From Prosthecobacter sp. (GTDB lineage: Bacteria > Verrucomicrobiota > Verrucomicrobiia > Verrucomicrobiales > Verrucomicrobiaceae), in contig NZ_JAXMIH010000009.1 of NCBI RefSeq assembly GCF_034366625.1, positions 1-61,406 on the forward strand: DNA of 61,406 nucleotides, given 5' to 3'. Numbering within the stretch: the stretch's first letter is position 1; every line of letters starts with the position of its first letter. Below, in pieces: positions 7,710-16,083 of the stretch. Position numbers and translations under genes: made by a program. The notes beneath the pieces were generated by a model. The model ran no database searches. It saw nothing but the letters and a program-made list of their open reading frames with translations, and was not told the origin of the DNA.

Positions 7710-9046
7710 TATTCCTCCACTGCCTCAAACACATCCGGCGTCGGCGTATTCTTCGCAATCCACGCCAGCGCGTCGTCCTTCGTTTGGAGCGTGCCTTCGA
7801 GCTGCAGCGTCTGAATCGTCGTCAGCAGGCGGCCCATGGCCGGGCCGGCATGCCAGCCGAGCGCGATCAAATCGGCGCCAGTGACGATGCGCGGCGGCAG
7901 CAGCGGCTCGTTGGCGAACTCCTGCTTCTTGGCGAGCAGGAAGTCGTAGTTGTCGGTGAAACCGTTGGAGCCGAGGCAATCGACGCGATGCAGGGCCAGT
8001 TCGTCCTCGAACGATGGTCGCGCCATGAAGCGGCGCAGCGTGGCGGTGCGCATCTTTTGCACGTTCATGAAGGCCATGTGGTTCTCCACCGCGATCACCG
8101 TGGGCTCGATGACGTCGTTGGGAAATTTCATCCTGCGCAGGATGCTGCCGGTCATCTCAGCGCCGAGCTTGTCGTGGCCGTTGAAGCGGATGCGGCCGGT
8201 GTCGGCGTCGCGTGTTTGAGTGGCTGGTTTGGCGATGTCATGCAGCAGCACGCTCATTACGAGTGGCAGTGAAGCATCGGCAGGTAGCAGGCTGAGCATG
8301 AGGCGCGTGTGGATGAAGACATCGCCCTCGGGATGAAACTGCGGTGGCTGCTCGCAGCCTTGCAGCACGAGGATTTCCGGCAGGAACTGCGCCATGAGGC
8401 CGCTGTTCACCAGCAGGTCGAAACCGCGCACGCGGTTCGGGCTGAGCATTGTTTTGATGAACTCCTCGCGGATGCGCTCGATGCTCACACTCTTGATCTT
8501 CTCGGCCAAGCCGCAGATCGACTCCCAGGTGGCATGCTCGATGTCAAAACCGAGCACGGTGGCAAAACGGATCGCGCGCAGCAGGCGCAGATGGTCTTCC
8601 TCGAAACGATCCTTCGCCACACCGATGGCGCGCAGCAGCCCCATGCGTAGATCGACCTGACCACCGACATAGTCGATCACGCGATCTGTGAGCGGATCGA
8701 AAAACAGGCCGTTGATGGTGAAGTCACGGCGCTCGGCATCGAGTTCCGGCGTGGAGTAGGTCACGCTGTCCGGCCTGCGGCCATCGCTGTAGCTGCCATC
8801 GCTGCGGAAGGTGGCCACTTCGACATGCATGTGGTTCAAGCGCACGATGACGACGCCGAAATGCGCGCCCACGGTCTGCGCGCCGGGAAACAGCTTAACC
8901 ACCTGCTCCGGCGTGGCGCTGGTGGCCACGTCGTAGTCCTTCGGCTCGCGCCCCAGCAGCATGTCCCGCACGCAACCGCCTGCCAGCAGGGCCGTATGGC
9001 CTGCTTGCGTGAGTTTTTCGATGATCTGGACGGCGGTTTGGCGCAT
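7709..9046 (-). CDS. cca: tRNA nucleotidyltransferase / poly(A) polymerase family with HD domain
   Basis: 445 residues. The N-terminal class II nucleotidyltransferase head shows GGCVRDMLLG (23-32) followed by the carboxylates Asp37 and Asp39; 'RRDFTINGLF' and 'DHLRLLRAIRFA' (151-162) are the family's nucleotide-recognition helices. An HD phosphohydrolase-type motif (LLHDIAKP, His269-Asp270) follows. It adds CCA to tRNA 3' ends or, in some relatives, A-tails; the two cannot be told apart by eye, and the symbol is provisional. The start at 9046 puts the protein in register with the family; the longer in-frame extension overlaps the divergent Lrp gene. Confidence 0.9.
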   Translation of the reverse strand: MRQTAVQIIEKLTQAGHTALLAGGCVRDMLLGREPKDYDVATSATPEQVVKLFPGAQTVGAHFGVVIVRLNHMHVEVATFRSDGSYSDGRRPDSVTYSTPELDAERRDFTINGLFFDPLTDRVIDYVGGQVDLRMGLLRAIGVAKDRFEEDHLRLLRAIRFATVLGFDIEHATWESICGLAEKIKSVSIERIREEFIKTMLSPNRVRGFDLLVNSGLMAQFLPEILVLQGCEQPPQFHPEGDVFIHTRLMLSLLPADASLPLVMSVLLHDIAKPATQTRDADTGRIRFNGHDKLGAEMTGSILRRMKFPNDVIEPTVIAVENHMAFMNVQKMRTATLRRFMARPSFEDELALHRVDCLGSNGFTDNYDFLLAKKQEFANEPLLPPRIVTGADLIALGWHAGPAMGRLLTTIQTLQLEGTLQTKDDALAWIAKNTPTPDVFEAVEE

Positions 9047-9143
9047 GCAGGCGATCCTTCCATGTGACTGGCTCAAAGTGCAAGGTTCCTTCGGGTTTCC
9101 GTTGTTCAAACCACGCTCTCGCGTTACAATCGCGGCCCTTATC

Positions 9144-9623
9144 ATGGACCCGCTCATCGAACTGCTTCGCAACAACTCCAACCGCACTCCCAAGGAGATC
9201 GCCCTCGCCATGGGCATTTCGGAAGCCGACGTCGCCGCACAGATCGCCGCAGCGGAAGCCGATGGCACGATTTTGGGTTACAGCGCCGTGGTGGATCGCC
9301 TGAAGGCGGGGGACCGCCGGGTGACGGCCTTGATCGAGGTGCGCATCTCGCCAGAACGCGATGGCGGCTTTGATCGTCTGGCACGTCGGATCTCGAAGTT
9401 CGACCAAGTGCGCGATTGCTACCTCATGAGCGGTGGGTATGACCTTGCCGTGATCGTGGAGGGCAAGGACCTGCTCGATGTGGCGACCTTTGTGGCTGAA
9501 AAGCTCAGCACCCTCGGCGGTGTGCTGTCCACGGCTACGCGCTTTCAATTGAAGGCGTACAAAGAAAACGGGTTTCTGTCGAACGATGGCGGCGATGAAG
9601 AGCGCCTGCTGGTGGCTCCATGA
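9144..9623 (+). CDS. Lrp/AsnC-family transcriptional regulator
   Basis: 159 residues. The N-terminal winged helix (residues 1-55, 'NNSNRTPKEIALAMGISEAD') is followed by a C-terminal RAM/ligand domain ('VTALIEVRISPERDGGFDRL', 'LMSGGYDLAVIVEGKDL'). Such proteins sense amino acids and act as octamers or dimers. It overlaps the next gene by 4 bp (ATGA), so it is translationally coupled to an aminotransferase it may regulate. It is divergent from cca, with 97 bp between the starts. Confidence 0.9.
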   Translation: MDPLIELLRNNSNRTPKEIALAMGISEADVAAQIAAAEADGTILGYSAVVDRLKAGDRRVTALIEVRISPERDGGFDRLARRISKFDQVRDCYLMSGGYDLAVIVEGKDLLDVATFVAEKLSTLGGVLSTATRFQLKAYKENGFLSNDGGDEERLLVAP

Positions 9624-10819
9624 GTGGCGAGGACATAGAGGTCATGGACTACGACAACAAAATTTCCCACATCATTCGCGATCTGCCGCGTTCCGGCATC
9701 CGCGATTTCTTTGAACTCGTCATCGGCCGCACCGATGTCATTTCTCTTGGCGTCGGTGAGCCGGACAAACCGACCCCGTGGCCGATCCGCGAGGCGGTGA
9801 TCCGTTCGCTGGAGAAAGGCCAGACGAGCTACACCTCCAATCTCGGCCTCGAAGCCCTGCGCATCTTGATCAGCGAGTATGTGACGAAGCATTTCCGCAC
9901 CACCTACGATCCGAAGACAGAGATCCTCGTCACCGTCGGCGTGTCCGAGGCTCTCGACATCGCCTTCCGTGCCGTCTTGAATCCGGGCGACGAAGTGATC
10001 TATCATGAGCCGTGCTATGTGAGCTACTCACCGAGCATCAAGATGGCCTACGGCGTGCCCGTCGTGGTACAGACGCGTGAGGAGAATGAATTCGCGCTGA
10101 TGGCCGCTGATGTGGAGAAGGCGATCACGCCGAAGACGAAGGTCATCGCGATGAACTTCCCCACGAATCCTACCGGCGGCATCATGCCGGAGGAAGAGCT
10201 GGCTAAGATCGCCGCGCTGGCCGTGAAGCACGACCTGCTTGTCTTCACCGACGAAATTTACAGCGAGCTGCTGTACGACGGCCGCAAGCACAAGAGCATC
10301 GTCGAGTTCCCCGGCATGCGTGAACGCACCGTGCTGCTGCACGGCTTCAGCAAGGCCTTTGCCATGACCGGCTGGCGTCTCGGCTACGCCTGTGCTCCCG
10401 CCCCGCTGCGCGAGGCGATGATGAAGATTCATCAATACTGCATGCTCTGCGCTCCCATCATGAGCCAGATGGCCGGCATTGAGGCCCTGAAAATGGGCGA
10501 GAGTGCCTACGAGGACATGCGCCAGAGCTACGAGCAGCGCCGCAATCTCATCGTCAGCCGTCTCAACGGCATGGGCCTGCACTGCTTCAATCCCGGCGGC
10601 GCCTTCTACGTCTTCCCGGACATCCGCAGCACCGGCCTCACCAGCAAGGAGTTCGCCATCCAGCTTCTGGAGAAGAAAAGCGTCGCCGTCGTCCCCGGCA
10701 GCGCCTTCAGCAGCGCCGGTGAAGGTTTTGTTCGTTGCTGCTACGCCACCGCCCCCGAACTCATCGCGAAGGCGATGGATTTGATGGAGGAGTTCGTGAA
10801 TGAGGTGCGTGGGAAGTAG
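9620..10819 (+). CDS. PLP-dependent class I aminotransferase (aspartate/alanine type)
   Basis: 399 residues, fold type I. The PLP-binding Lys is Lys245 in HGFSKAFAMTGWRLGY; 'NFPTNPTGG' (179-187) and 'FTDEIYSELLYDG' (209-221) supply the cofactor-contacting Asn and Asp/Tyr. The sequence belongs to the broad aspartate/aromatic/alanine aminotransferase group, so the substrate cannot be stated. The partner Lrp regulator upstream suggests amino-acid-responsive expression. Confidence 0.9.
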   Translation: MSGEDIEVMDYDNKISHIIRDLPRSGIRDFFELVIGRTDVISLGVGEPDKPTPWPIREAVIRSLEKGQTSYTSNLGLEALRILISEYVTKHFRTTYDPKTEILVTVGVSEALDIAFRAVLNPGDEVIYHEPCYVSYSPSIKMAYGVPVVVQTREENEFALMAADVEKAITPKTKVIAMNFPTNPTGGIMPEEELAKIAALAVKHDLLVFTDEIYSELLYDGRKHKSIVEFPGMRERTVLLHGFSKAFAMTGWRLGYACAPAPLREAMMKIHQYCMLCAPIMSQMAGIEALKMGESAYEDMRQSYEQRRNLIVSRLNGMGLHCFNPGGAFYVFPDIRSTGLTSKEFAIQLLEKKSVAVVPGSAFSSAGEGFVRCCYATAPELIAKAMDLMEEFVNEVRGK

Positions 10820-10846
10820 GGTGACCCATTCGCGGATTGAACTTAG

Positions 10847-11386
10847 TTAGTCCTTCTTGCTGCGTTTCTTTGATTTTGGCTGTGATGACTTCGCCGTCGC
10901 TTTAGCATAGCTGAGAAGACAGGCGGAAATCTTTTCAGCATCCACATCGGCATCAGGAGGTATTTCAAGGAGTATATCTTCTTTGAATCCATCTTTGTCG
11001 TCTAGCCGCCGAACGATCAGCTTGAATGGATGCCCTCTCTTGTCTCCGCGCCTTACGCCTTCGTTTCGTGCCTGAATAATGGCTACGATCAAGCTGATGA
11101 CCGCCGCCGCGAACGAGAATACTCCTCCAGCAAGACTCATGTATGTGAGAATTTCCGGCCCACTTTCATGCTCGACGACTTTGACTCCCTTTAGAGCTTC
11201 GGGAGGCCAGTGTAGATATTTCGACATCTCGCGATGTCCTTCTGGGCAACAGCTTTTACAGAAGCACCCAGACTCGACTTTCAGCTTGATCGAGACAGCG
11301 AGAGCATCTTCATGATCTGTCGGGGAGAAATCCGACATCCGCTGCCGAAATTCTGAGAGCCAATATGGGTCGATGGTGGTTTTCAT
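10847..11386 (-). CDS. Unknown single-helix membrane protein with Cys cluster, low GC
   Basis: 179 residues, no family recognised. Visible parts: an N-terminal soluble region with a tight cysteine cluster (CFCKSCCPEGH, 41-51) that could bind metal, one transmembrane helix (about 85-105), then a cytoplasmic-type domain (HPFKLIVRRLDDKDGFKEDI) and a Lys/Ser-rich tail (SQPKSKKRSKKD). A 60-base sample of the gene is about 47 percent GC, well below its neighbours, suggesting recent transfer. The soluble C-terminal part loosely resembles membrane-linked components attached to NTPase/caspase-type conflict systems, but no such partner is adjacent. Confidence 0.55.
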   Translation of the reverse strand: MKTTIDPYWLSEFRQRMSDFSPTDHEDALAVSIKLKVESGCFCKSCCPEGHREMSKYLHWPPEALKGVKVVEHESGPEILTYMSLAGGVFSFAAAVISLIVAIIQARNEGVRRGDKRGHPFKLIVRRLDDKDGFKEDILLEIPPDADVDAEKISACLLSYAKATAKSSQPKSKKRSKKD

Positions 11387-11507
11387 TTTGAACTGATAGA
11401 TGAATCATGAGCAAATCAGTGAGTTTGTCAGCATCTTTATATCTGACAAAAAGCTAGTATCGCGGGGCATGCTGCGTTCATCGGTGTGGTTATATCCATT
11501 CTTCCTG

Positions 11508-12197
11508 ATGAATCTCCGCCGTTTCTCCCTCCTGATCGCTGCCGTGCTGTCTTCCACCGGTCTGAGCCATGCTCAGGTCGGAAAAGGCGAGCGGCTGCTG
11601 TTTATTGGCAACAGCATCACGCGGCATGGGCCGTCGGCGAAGGTGGCGTGGACGGGGAACTGGGGCATGGCGGCGAGTGCGGAGGCCAAGGATTATGTGC
11701 ATCTCGTGGTGGATGCCGTGGCGAAGAAACGCGGCGTGAAGCCGGAGTTCCTTGTGGCGAACGTGGCGGATCTGGAACGGAGCTACGCGACTGTCGATGC
11801 AGCGGCGAAGCTAACGACCGAAGTGGCCTTTAAGGCTGACACGGTGATCGTGGCGATCGGCGAGAATGTGCCGGGGCTGAAGACGGCAGAAGCGAAGACG
11901 CAGTTCAAGGAGGCGATGGTGAAACTGCTGACACTGCTGAAGCGTGACGGCCAAGCCACGCTGTATGTACGGAGCTGCTTTTGGGCGGATGCGACGAAGG
12001 ACGCGATTCTGAAAGAGGCGTGCGAGGCAACGGGAGGCGTGTTTGTGGACATTGGCACCTTGGGCAAGGATGAGGCGAACTATGCGCGATCCGAACGGAA
12101 GTTTGAGCACGAAGGCGTGGCGCGTCATCCGGGGGACAAGGGCATGGGAGCGATTGCAGACGCGATCTTTGTAGCGATGGCGAAGGCGTGGAAATGA
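11508..12197 (+). CDS. Exported SGNH/GDSL-type hydrolase
   Basis: 229 residues with a signal peptide (MNLRRFSLLIAAVLSSTGLS, cleavage near HAQ). 'RLLFIGNSITRHGP' gives block I with the nucleophile Ser; the C-terminal 'GVARHPGDKGMGAIADAI' supplies the block V His in the usual position before an amphipathic helix. Verrucomicrobial SGNH proteins of this type often act on esterified polysaccharides, but the substrate is not readable here. Upstream in-frame ATGs (11400, 11469) would bury the signal peptide, so 11508 is preferred although no clear Shine-Dalgarno precedes it. Confidence 0.75.
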   Translation: MNLRRFSLLIAAVLSSTGLSHAQVGKGERLLFIGNSITRHGPSAKVAWTGNWGMAASAEAKDYVHLVVDAVAKKRGVKPEFLVANVADLERSYATVDAAAKLTTEVAFKADTVIVAIGENVPGLKTAEAKTQFKEAMVKLLTLLKRDGQATLYVRSCFWADATKDAILKEACEATGGVFVDIGTLGKDEANYARSERKFEHEGVARHPGDKGMGAIADAIFVAMAKAWK

Positions 12198-12245
12198 GGG
12201 GCTTTCGGTTCTTCGCGAGACCATCAGAAGACACTCTCATCGATA

Positions 12246-13451
12246 TTACTTCGAGGCGCTTTCGTAGAGCCTTGGCAGGCGGTCGAGATCGTACTGCTCC
12301 CCGGGTTCGTCGGACAGTGAGCGTGCCATGGTGGCATCTGAGGTCCAGGTGGCCACCGTCTTTTTATCCTTGCCATGAATGACCCGGATCACGATTCCTC
12401 GATATTTTGGCTCTGTTTTCCCGCGCATGGGGTCCTTGGCCGCCAGGCCGTCCAGATCATCGGCCCGACCGTCATAATGGCTCTTGGACTTGGTCTTGAA
12501 CTCCAGCCGCTCGATGCCGGCGGAGCGCAACTTCAACGTCTCCTCACCTTCGGCCATCAAGTAATTGAGGTGTTTGATCTCGGTGTCGCCGATCAGCCAC
12601 CATTCCACGGCGACTTCCGTAGGATGAGGTGAGAGGTTCGTGAGCTCGGCGGTGTAGATCCATTGATAGCCATTGCGTTTCATGGGTTGCTCGGTGAGCC
12701 GGCCGCCGAGCCGAATGGACGGGGTCTTGAGCGCCGCATCGCCTGCGAGCGTCATTTCCGCCTCGAACAGCCGCAACTGCTCCTCTTTCGTCTGTCCCAG
12801 GTTGTTGGTGGGTTCCGGCTTTTTCGGCGGGGGTCCGTTTTCGATCTTGCGCAGCGCGATCATGCCAACGACCTCACGCTCCACGGCGAGGAGTTGCTTG
12901 CCAAAAGCCAGGTCACGCTCAGCATTGGCTCCGCCCTTCTCGCGACTTTTAGCGGGCGGGACCAGCCGCACATTGGACAGATCGCGCGAGAACTTGGGGG
13001 CGTGTTCCAGCGGCACGATATATTCAAAGACCACCTGGGCGCCTGCATCAGGCCCCTTGGTGATCGCACCCGAGAACTGGTGCTCCGCGTTGAAACAACC
13101 CAGCGCCCGAGCTTCCTGCCACATCTGCACCAAATTACCCAGCACGGTCATCTTTTGCACGTCACCCACAGTTGGCTGAAATTCAAAAGCCGTGTCCACC
13201 AAGCTGCGACCGTCCGGGCCACCGGTCTGGGTGCTGCTTTGCATGGCGCTGAGAATCGGGATGATCTGGCCACGCACGATCTGGGCCAACCATTGTGGCT
13301 CCGCTTTTTCTGTCAGGCCCAGCGGCTTCAGGCGAGGTGCCAGCTCCCGCGCCATCTGGGAGTTTTTAGCCGATGCGGTACCCGCTGGAGTCACCACGCA
13401 CAAAATCAGCAGAAGGCAGGCGGCGGGATTGATACATCGGATACAGGTCAT
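12246..13451 (-). CDS. Secreted hypothetical protein
   Basis: 401 residues. An N-terminal signal peptide is clear (MTCIRCINPAACLLLILCVV, cleavage near ASA). The rest is soluble, with an alpha-rich first half and a beta-rich second half (for example 'YQWIYTAELTNLSPHPTEVA', 'YRGIVIRVIHGKDKKTVATW'). The second half is compatible with a beta-sandwich accessory domain, but I recognise no family and no catalytic motif. It converges on the SGNH hydrolase gene (48 bp). Confidence 0.6.
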   Translation of the reverse strand: MTCIRCINPAACLLLILCVVTPAGTASAKNSQMARELAPRLKPLGLTEKAEPQWLAQIVRGQIIPILSAMQSSTQTGGPDGRSLVDTAFEFQPTVGDVQKMTVLGNLVQMWQEARALGCFNAEHQFSGAITKGPDAGAQVVFEYIVPLEHAPKFSRDLSNVRLVPPAKSREKGGANAERDLAFGKQLLAVEREVVGMIALRKIENGPPPKKPEPTNNLGQTKEEQLRLFEAEMTLAGDAALKTPSIRLGGRLTEQPMKRNGYQWIYTAELTNLSPHPTEVAVEWWLIGDTEIKHLNYLMAEGEETLKLRSAGIERLEFKTKSKSHYDGRADDLDGLAAKDPMRGKTEPKYRGIVIRVIHGKDKKTVATWTSDATMARSLSDEPGEQYDLDRLPRLYESASK

Positions 13452-13590
13452 GAAACGAGGATATGATCAACTTGGGCCTCTCGACAAGCATGAAGACTGA
13501 AAAGCCCTCTATGGCTGGAACGAGAGTCGGTGGAGTGATCATGGATGCTTTTGTGCGAAGTGCGAAGGGGAGAGCGGATCGAGGAGAAGG

Positions 13591-14622
13591 TCACTCCAGA
13601 TGCCGGCCGAGCATGATGTCGAGGTTGCGCTCGACGATCTCGCCCATGGAGGCGCAGGTGTCGAAGAGGTGGGTGTTGTGGTACTGGCCCATCTCGGCGC
13701 GGAGCTGGATGACCTTTTCGAAGGGCTCGACGGCGTTGTTTTTCATGCAGCGCAGCAGGGCCATGATGCGGGTGTGCTCGGAGAGGTAGCGGCGGGAGAT
13801 GAGGTTGCGCTCCTCCTCCTGGTACTGCCGCATGGTGGGGAAGTTCAGGCAGGCGGAGCAGAGCTGGACGACGGGGTTGTTCTCTTTGAAGAACTGCGGG
13901 AGGTAGAGGCTCTTGCGCCCCTCGTAGCTCTGCTGGTCGAAGTCGATGGCGCGGACGCGGTACTGCACCTCCTCGAAGTCGGGGGTCATGTCGATGACGT
14001 AGTTGTAGCTGCGCATGTCACCGAGCAGGCGGATGAAGCAGCGCTCGGAGAATTTGACGAACTCCTTGGCGAGGCGGACGCGGTTGAGGTCGGGGCGGTG
14101 GAGGTAGTCGCGGATGAAGGCGTCACCGGGAACGCCGGCGATGTGCTCCTCGACGAGTGTGCCGCCGCGGTGCATGAGGTAGTTGATGCGGTTGGGGGAG
14201 AGCAGGTGCTCCAATTCGAGGCCGTAAACGCGGGAGGCGTCGGCGGTCTTGACGTAGAAGTGGTCGTAGTTGTCGTTGTATTGATTGACGACGCGGACAC
14301 GGAAGGGACGGGAGTTGCCGAATTCGCAGTAATCGACGCGCTCGACGAAGAGGTGGGGCACGGCGTGGAAGTCTCCGGTGCGGAGCTGGGAGTAGATGCT
14401 GGTGAGCTTGGGGTAGAGCTCCTGCTGGAGCTCACGAGGGTAGAGCACACTGCTCCAGTAGGTGGCGTTGCCGTCCTTGTCGGAGTGCGGGTAGCTTTCG
14501 GCGAAGCCGAGCAGCTCGTCATACGTGGTGGGCAGGGAGTAGCAGCGGCCGAACTGGTCGAGGTACGAGATCAGCTCATCCGTGACGGGGATGAAGTTTT
14601 TACGGCGGGTGATCTCGTTCAT
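13591..14622 (-). CDS. Conserved hypothetical protein, possible kinase-like fold
   Basis: 343 residues, no signal peptide, no membrane helix. Motifs in order resemble a protein-kinase-like core: Lys125 in DHFYVKTADA (beta-3 Lys position), Glu136/Glu138 downstream, a hinge-like LVEEHIAGVPGD (156-167), a catalytic-loop-like GDMRSYN (Asp202, Asn207) and a DFG-like AIDFD (Asp227). There is no Gly-rich loop I can name. The match is inference from spacing and not a recognised family. The start at 14622 (MNEITRRKNF) is chosen over 14679, whose extra 19 residues look unrelated. It is divergent from the desaturase gene with about 216 bp between starts, in which I see no repeat. Confidence 0.55.
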   Translation of the reverse strand: MNEITRRKNFIPVTDELISYLDQFGRCYSLPTTYDELLGFAESYPHSDKDGNATYWSSVLYPRELQQELYPKLTSIYSQLRTGDFHAVPHLFVERVDYCEFGNSRPFRVRVVNQYNDNYDHFYVKTADASRVYGLELEHLLSPNRINYLMHRGGTLVEEHIAGVPGDAFIRDYLHRPDLNRVRLAKEFVKFSERCFIRLLGDMRSYNYVIDMTPDFEEVQYRVRAIDFDQQSYEGRKSLYLPQFFKENNPVVQLCSACLNFPTMRQYQEEERNLISRRYLSEHTRIMALLRCMKNNAVEPFEKVIQLRAEMGQYHNTHLFDTCASMGEIVERNLDIMLGRHLE

Positions 14623-14838
14623 GCCGGAGTGGTGTCGCACCTGGCGTTCCAATTGGCAAGAAAGGATCAGAAGCAGCAATTGAAGCGGGCGGATTTATCA
14701 TCATGTTTTCCACCCTATGGCCGGACGTTTCCCCAGAAACCTTGAAGCATGCGAGGTGCGTCGGAGACGGCGGGTCCGGTGTGATTCGGTGTGGTCAGCG
14801 AAGGTCCGGTCAACGCAGACAGGCAGCCCAGGCCATCC

Positions 14839-16083
14839 ATGAATACCACGGGGCTTCCATCCACCCAACTGCTCGACTCGCCGCGACTGCGTGCGTGGGC
14901 GCGGCTCCGTCCGTGGCGAAGCTGTGCCTTTCTGCTGCGGGACTACGCCTGCGTCGCGCTGGTGGCCGGTGGCGTGGTCTGGTTTCATTCGGTGCGTTCT
15001 GCGGGGGGGCTGCACTGGGCCTGGGAGGTGCCGGTGGTGCTGCTGGCGGTTTTTTTGATGGGCTGCCTCCAGCATCGGATCGCATTGATGGGGCATGAGG
15101 CCTCCCATGGCATGCTGCATTCGAACCGGGCATGGAACGACTGGCTGGCGAACCTGCTGATTTTTTACCCGTTGTTTTCCACGCTCACCATGTATCGCGA
15201 ACGGCATCTCGGACATCACCTGCATCCGAATGATCCAGTGCATGATCCGAACCTCTCGGGCGGCAAGTTGGAGCGCATCTGGGCGAGGTTTCCCATGACC
15301 AAGGAACGGTTTGTGGCGTGCTATTACCTGAAGTTTTTCTGGCCGCCGTTTGTGCTGAGGAACCTGCTGGATCTCTTTCTGGTGCTGGCTCTGGAAAACC
15401 GAGGCGCTTCCGCCGGCCATGGCTCATCCCGCTGGCGGCCAGGCCTGCTCGGGGCCGGTTATTTCATCGTCATCAGTGTCGTGACGCTGGTGTCTGTCTG
15501 GCGCGGGGTTTCCTCATGGGGCGTGGTGAGCGGTCTGTACCTACTGGCGGTGATTGGGTGGGCGCTGCTGCCTGCCGCGGCGTTTTCAAGCGGGGGAAGT
15601 TTTGCCGGTTCTTTGAAATCCGCCGCGCTGCTGAGGCTGAGCTTTTGCACGCTGCTAGCTCTGGTGCTGGGCGCGCTGGCGGAGCAGCAGGGGGGCGGAG
15701 TCATCCTGGGGTTTTTGATTCTATGGGTTCTGCCGCTGCTCTATGTGTTTCCCTACCTCATGCTGCTGCGGGAGATTTACCAGCATGCCAACGCAGGAAC
15801 AGGCGAGATGGACAACACGCGCATCATGCATGTGGACGTGTTCACCCGCTGGGCACTGCTGGCTTATGGGAACGACCTGCATCTCATCCACCACATCTAC
15901 CCCAACATTCCCCACGACCGTCTCGCCGAAGTGCATGAGACGCTGATGCGTGAATCCTCCCATTACCGTGCCGGCGTCCAGCAAACGTTTGGCGTGGTGC
16001 GCGCGGCGGGAGGCGGGAGCAGTCTGCTGGACACGTTGGCCAGCGCGACCGCCGGCGAGCGGGATGCGGATCAAGACTTGTGA
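14839..16083 (+). CDS. Membrane fatty-acid desaturase
   Basis: About 414 residues. The three histidine boxes of membrane di-iron desaturases are present: GHEASHGML, RERHLGHH and HLIHHIYPNIPH, separated by hydrophobic pairs of helices. Such enzymes insert a double bond into an acyl chain in the cytoplasmic membrane using O2 and an electron donor. The chain position cannot be predicted. The gene's last 13 bp overlap, tail to tail, the end of the giant PKS gene; an intimate convergent arrangement like this is compatible with, but does not prove, a shared product. A start at 14791 is also in frame. Confidence 0.85.
   Translation: MNTTGLPSTQLLDSPRLRAWARLRPWRSCAFLLRDYACVALVAGGVVWFHSVRSAGGLHWAWEVPVVLLAVFLMGCLQHRIALMGHEASHGMLHSNRAWNDWLANLLIFYPLFSTLTMYRERHLGHHLHPNDPVHDPNLSGGKLERIWARFPMTKERFVACYYLKFFWPPFVLRNLLDLFLVLALENRGASAGHGSSRWRPGLLGAGYFIVISVVTLVSVWRGVSSWGVVSGLYLLAVIGWALLPAAAFSSGGSFAGSLKSAALLRLSFCTLLALVLGALAEQQGGGVILGFLILWVLPLLYVFPYLMLLREIYQHANAGTGEMDNTRIMHVDVFTRWALLAYGNDLHLIHHIYPNIPHDRLAEVHETLMRESSHYRAGVQQTFGVVRAAGGGSSLLDTLASATAGERDADQDL

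Noticed and set aside
12246..13451. Assignment to a specific enzyme family
   Set aside because: No catalytic motif was visible, so it is left as a secreted hypothetical protein.
13600..14745. Plus-strand 381-residue Val/Glu/Asp-rich frame
   Set aside because: Antisense to the 13591-14622 gene; its composition is what antisense of a GC-rich gene gives, with no domain.
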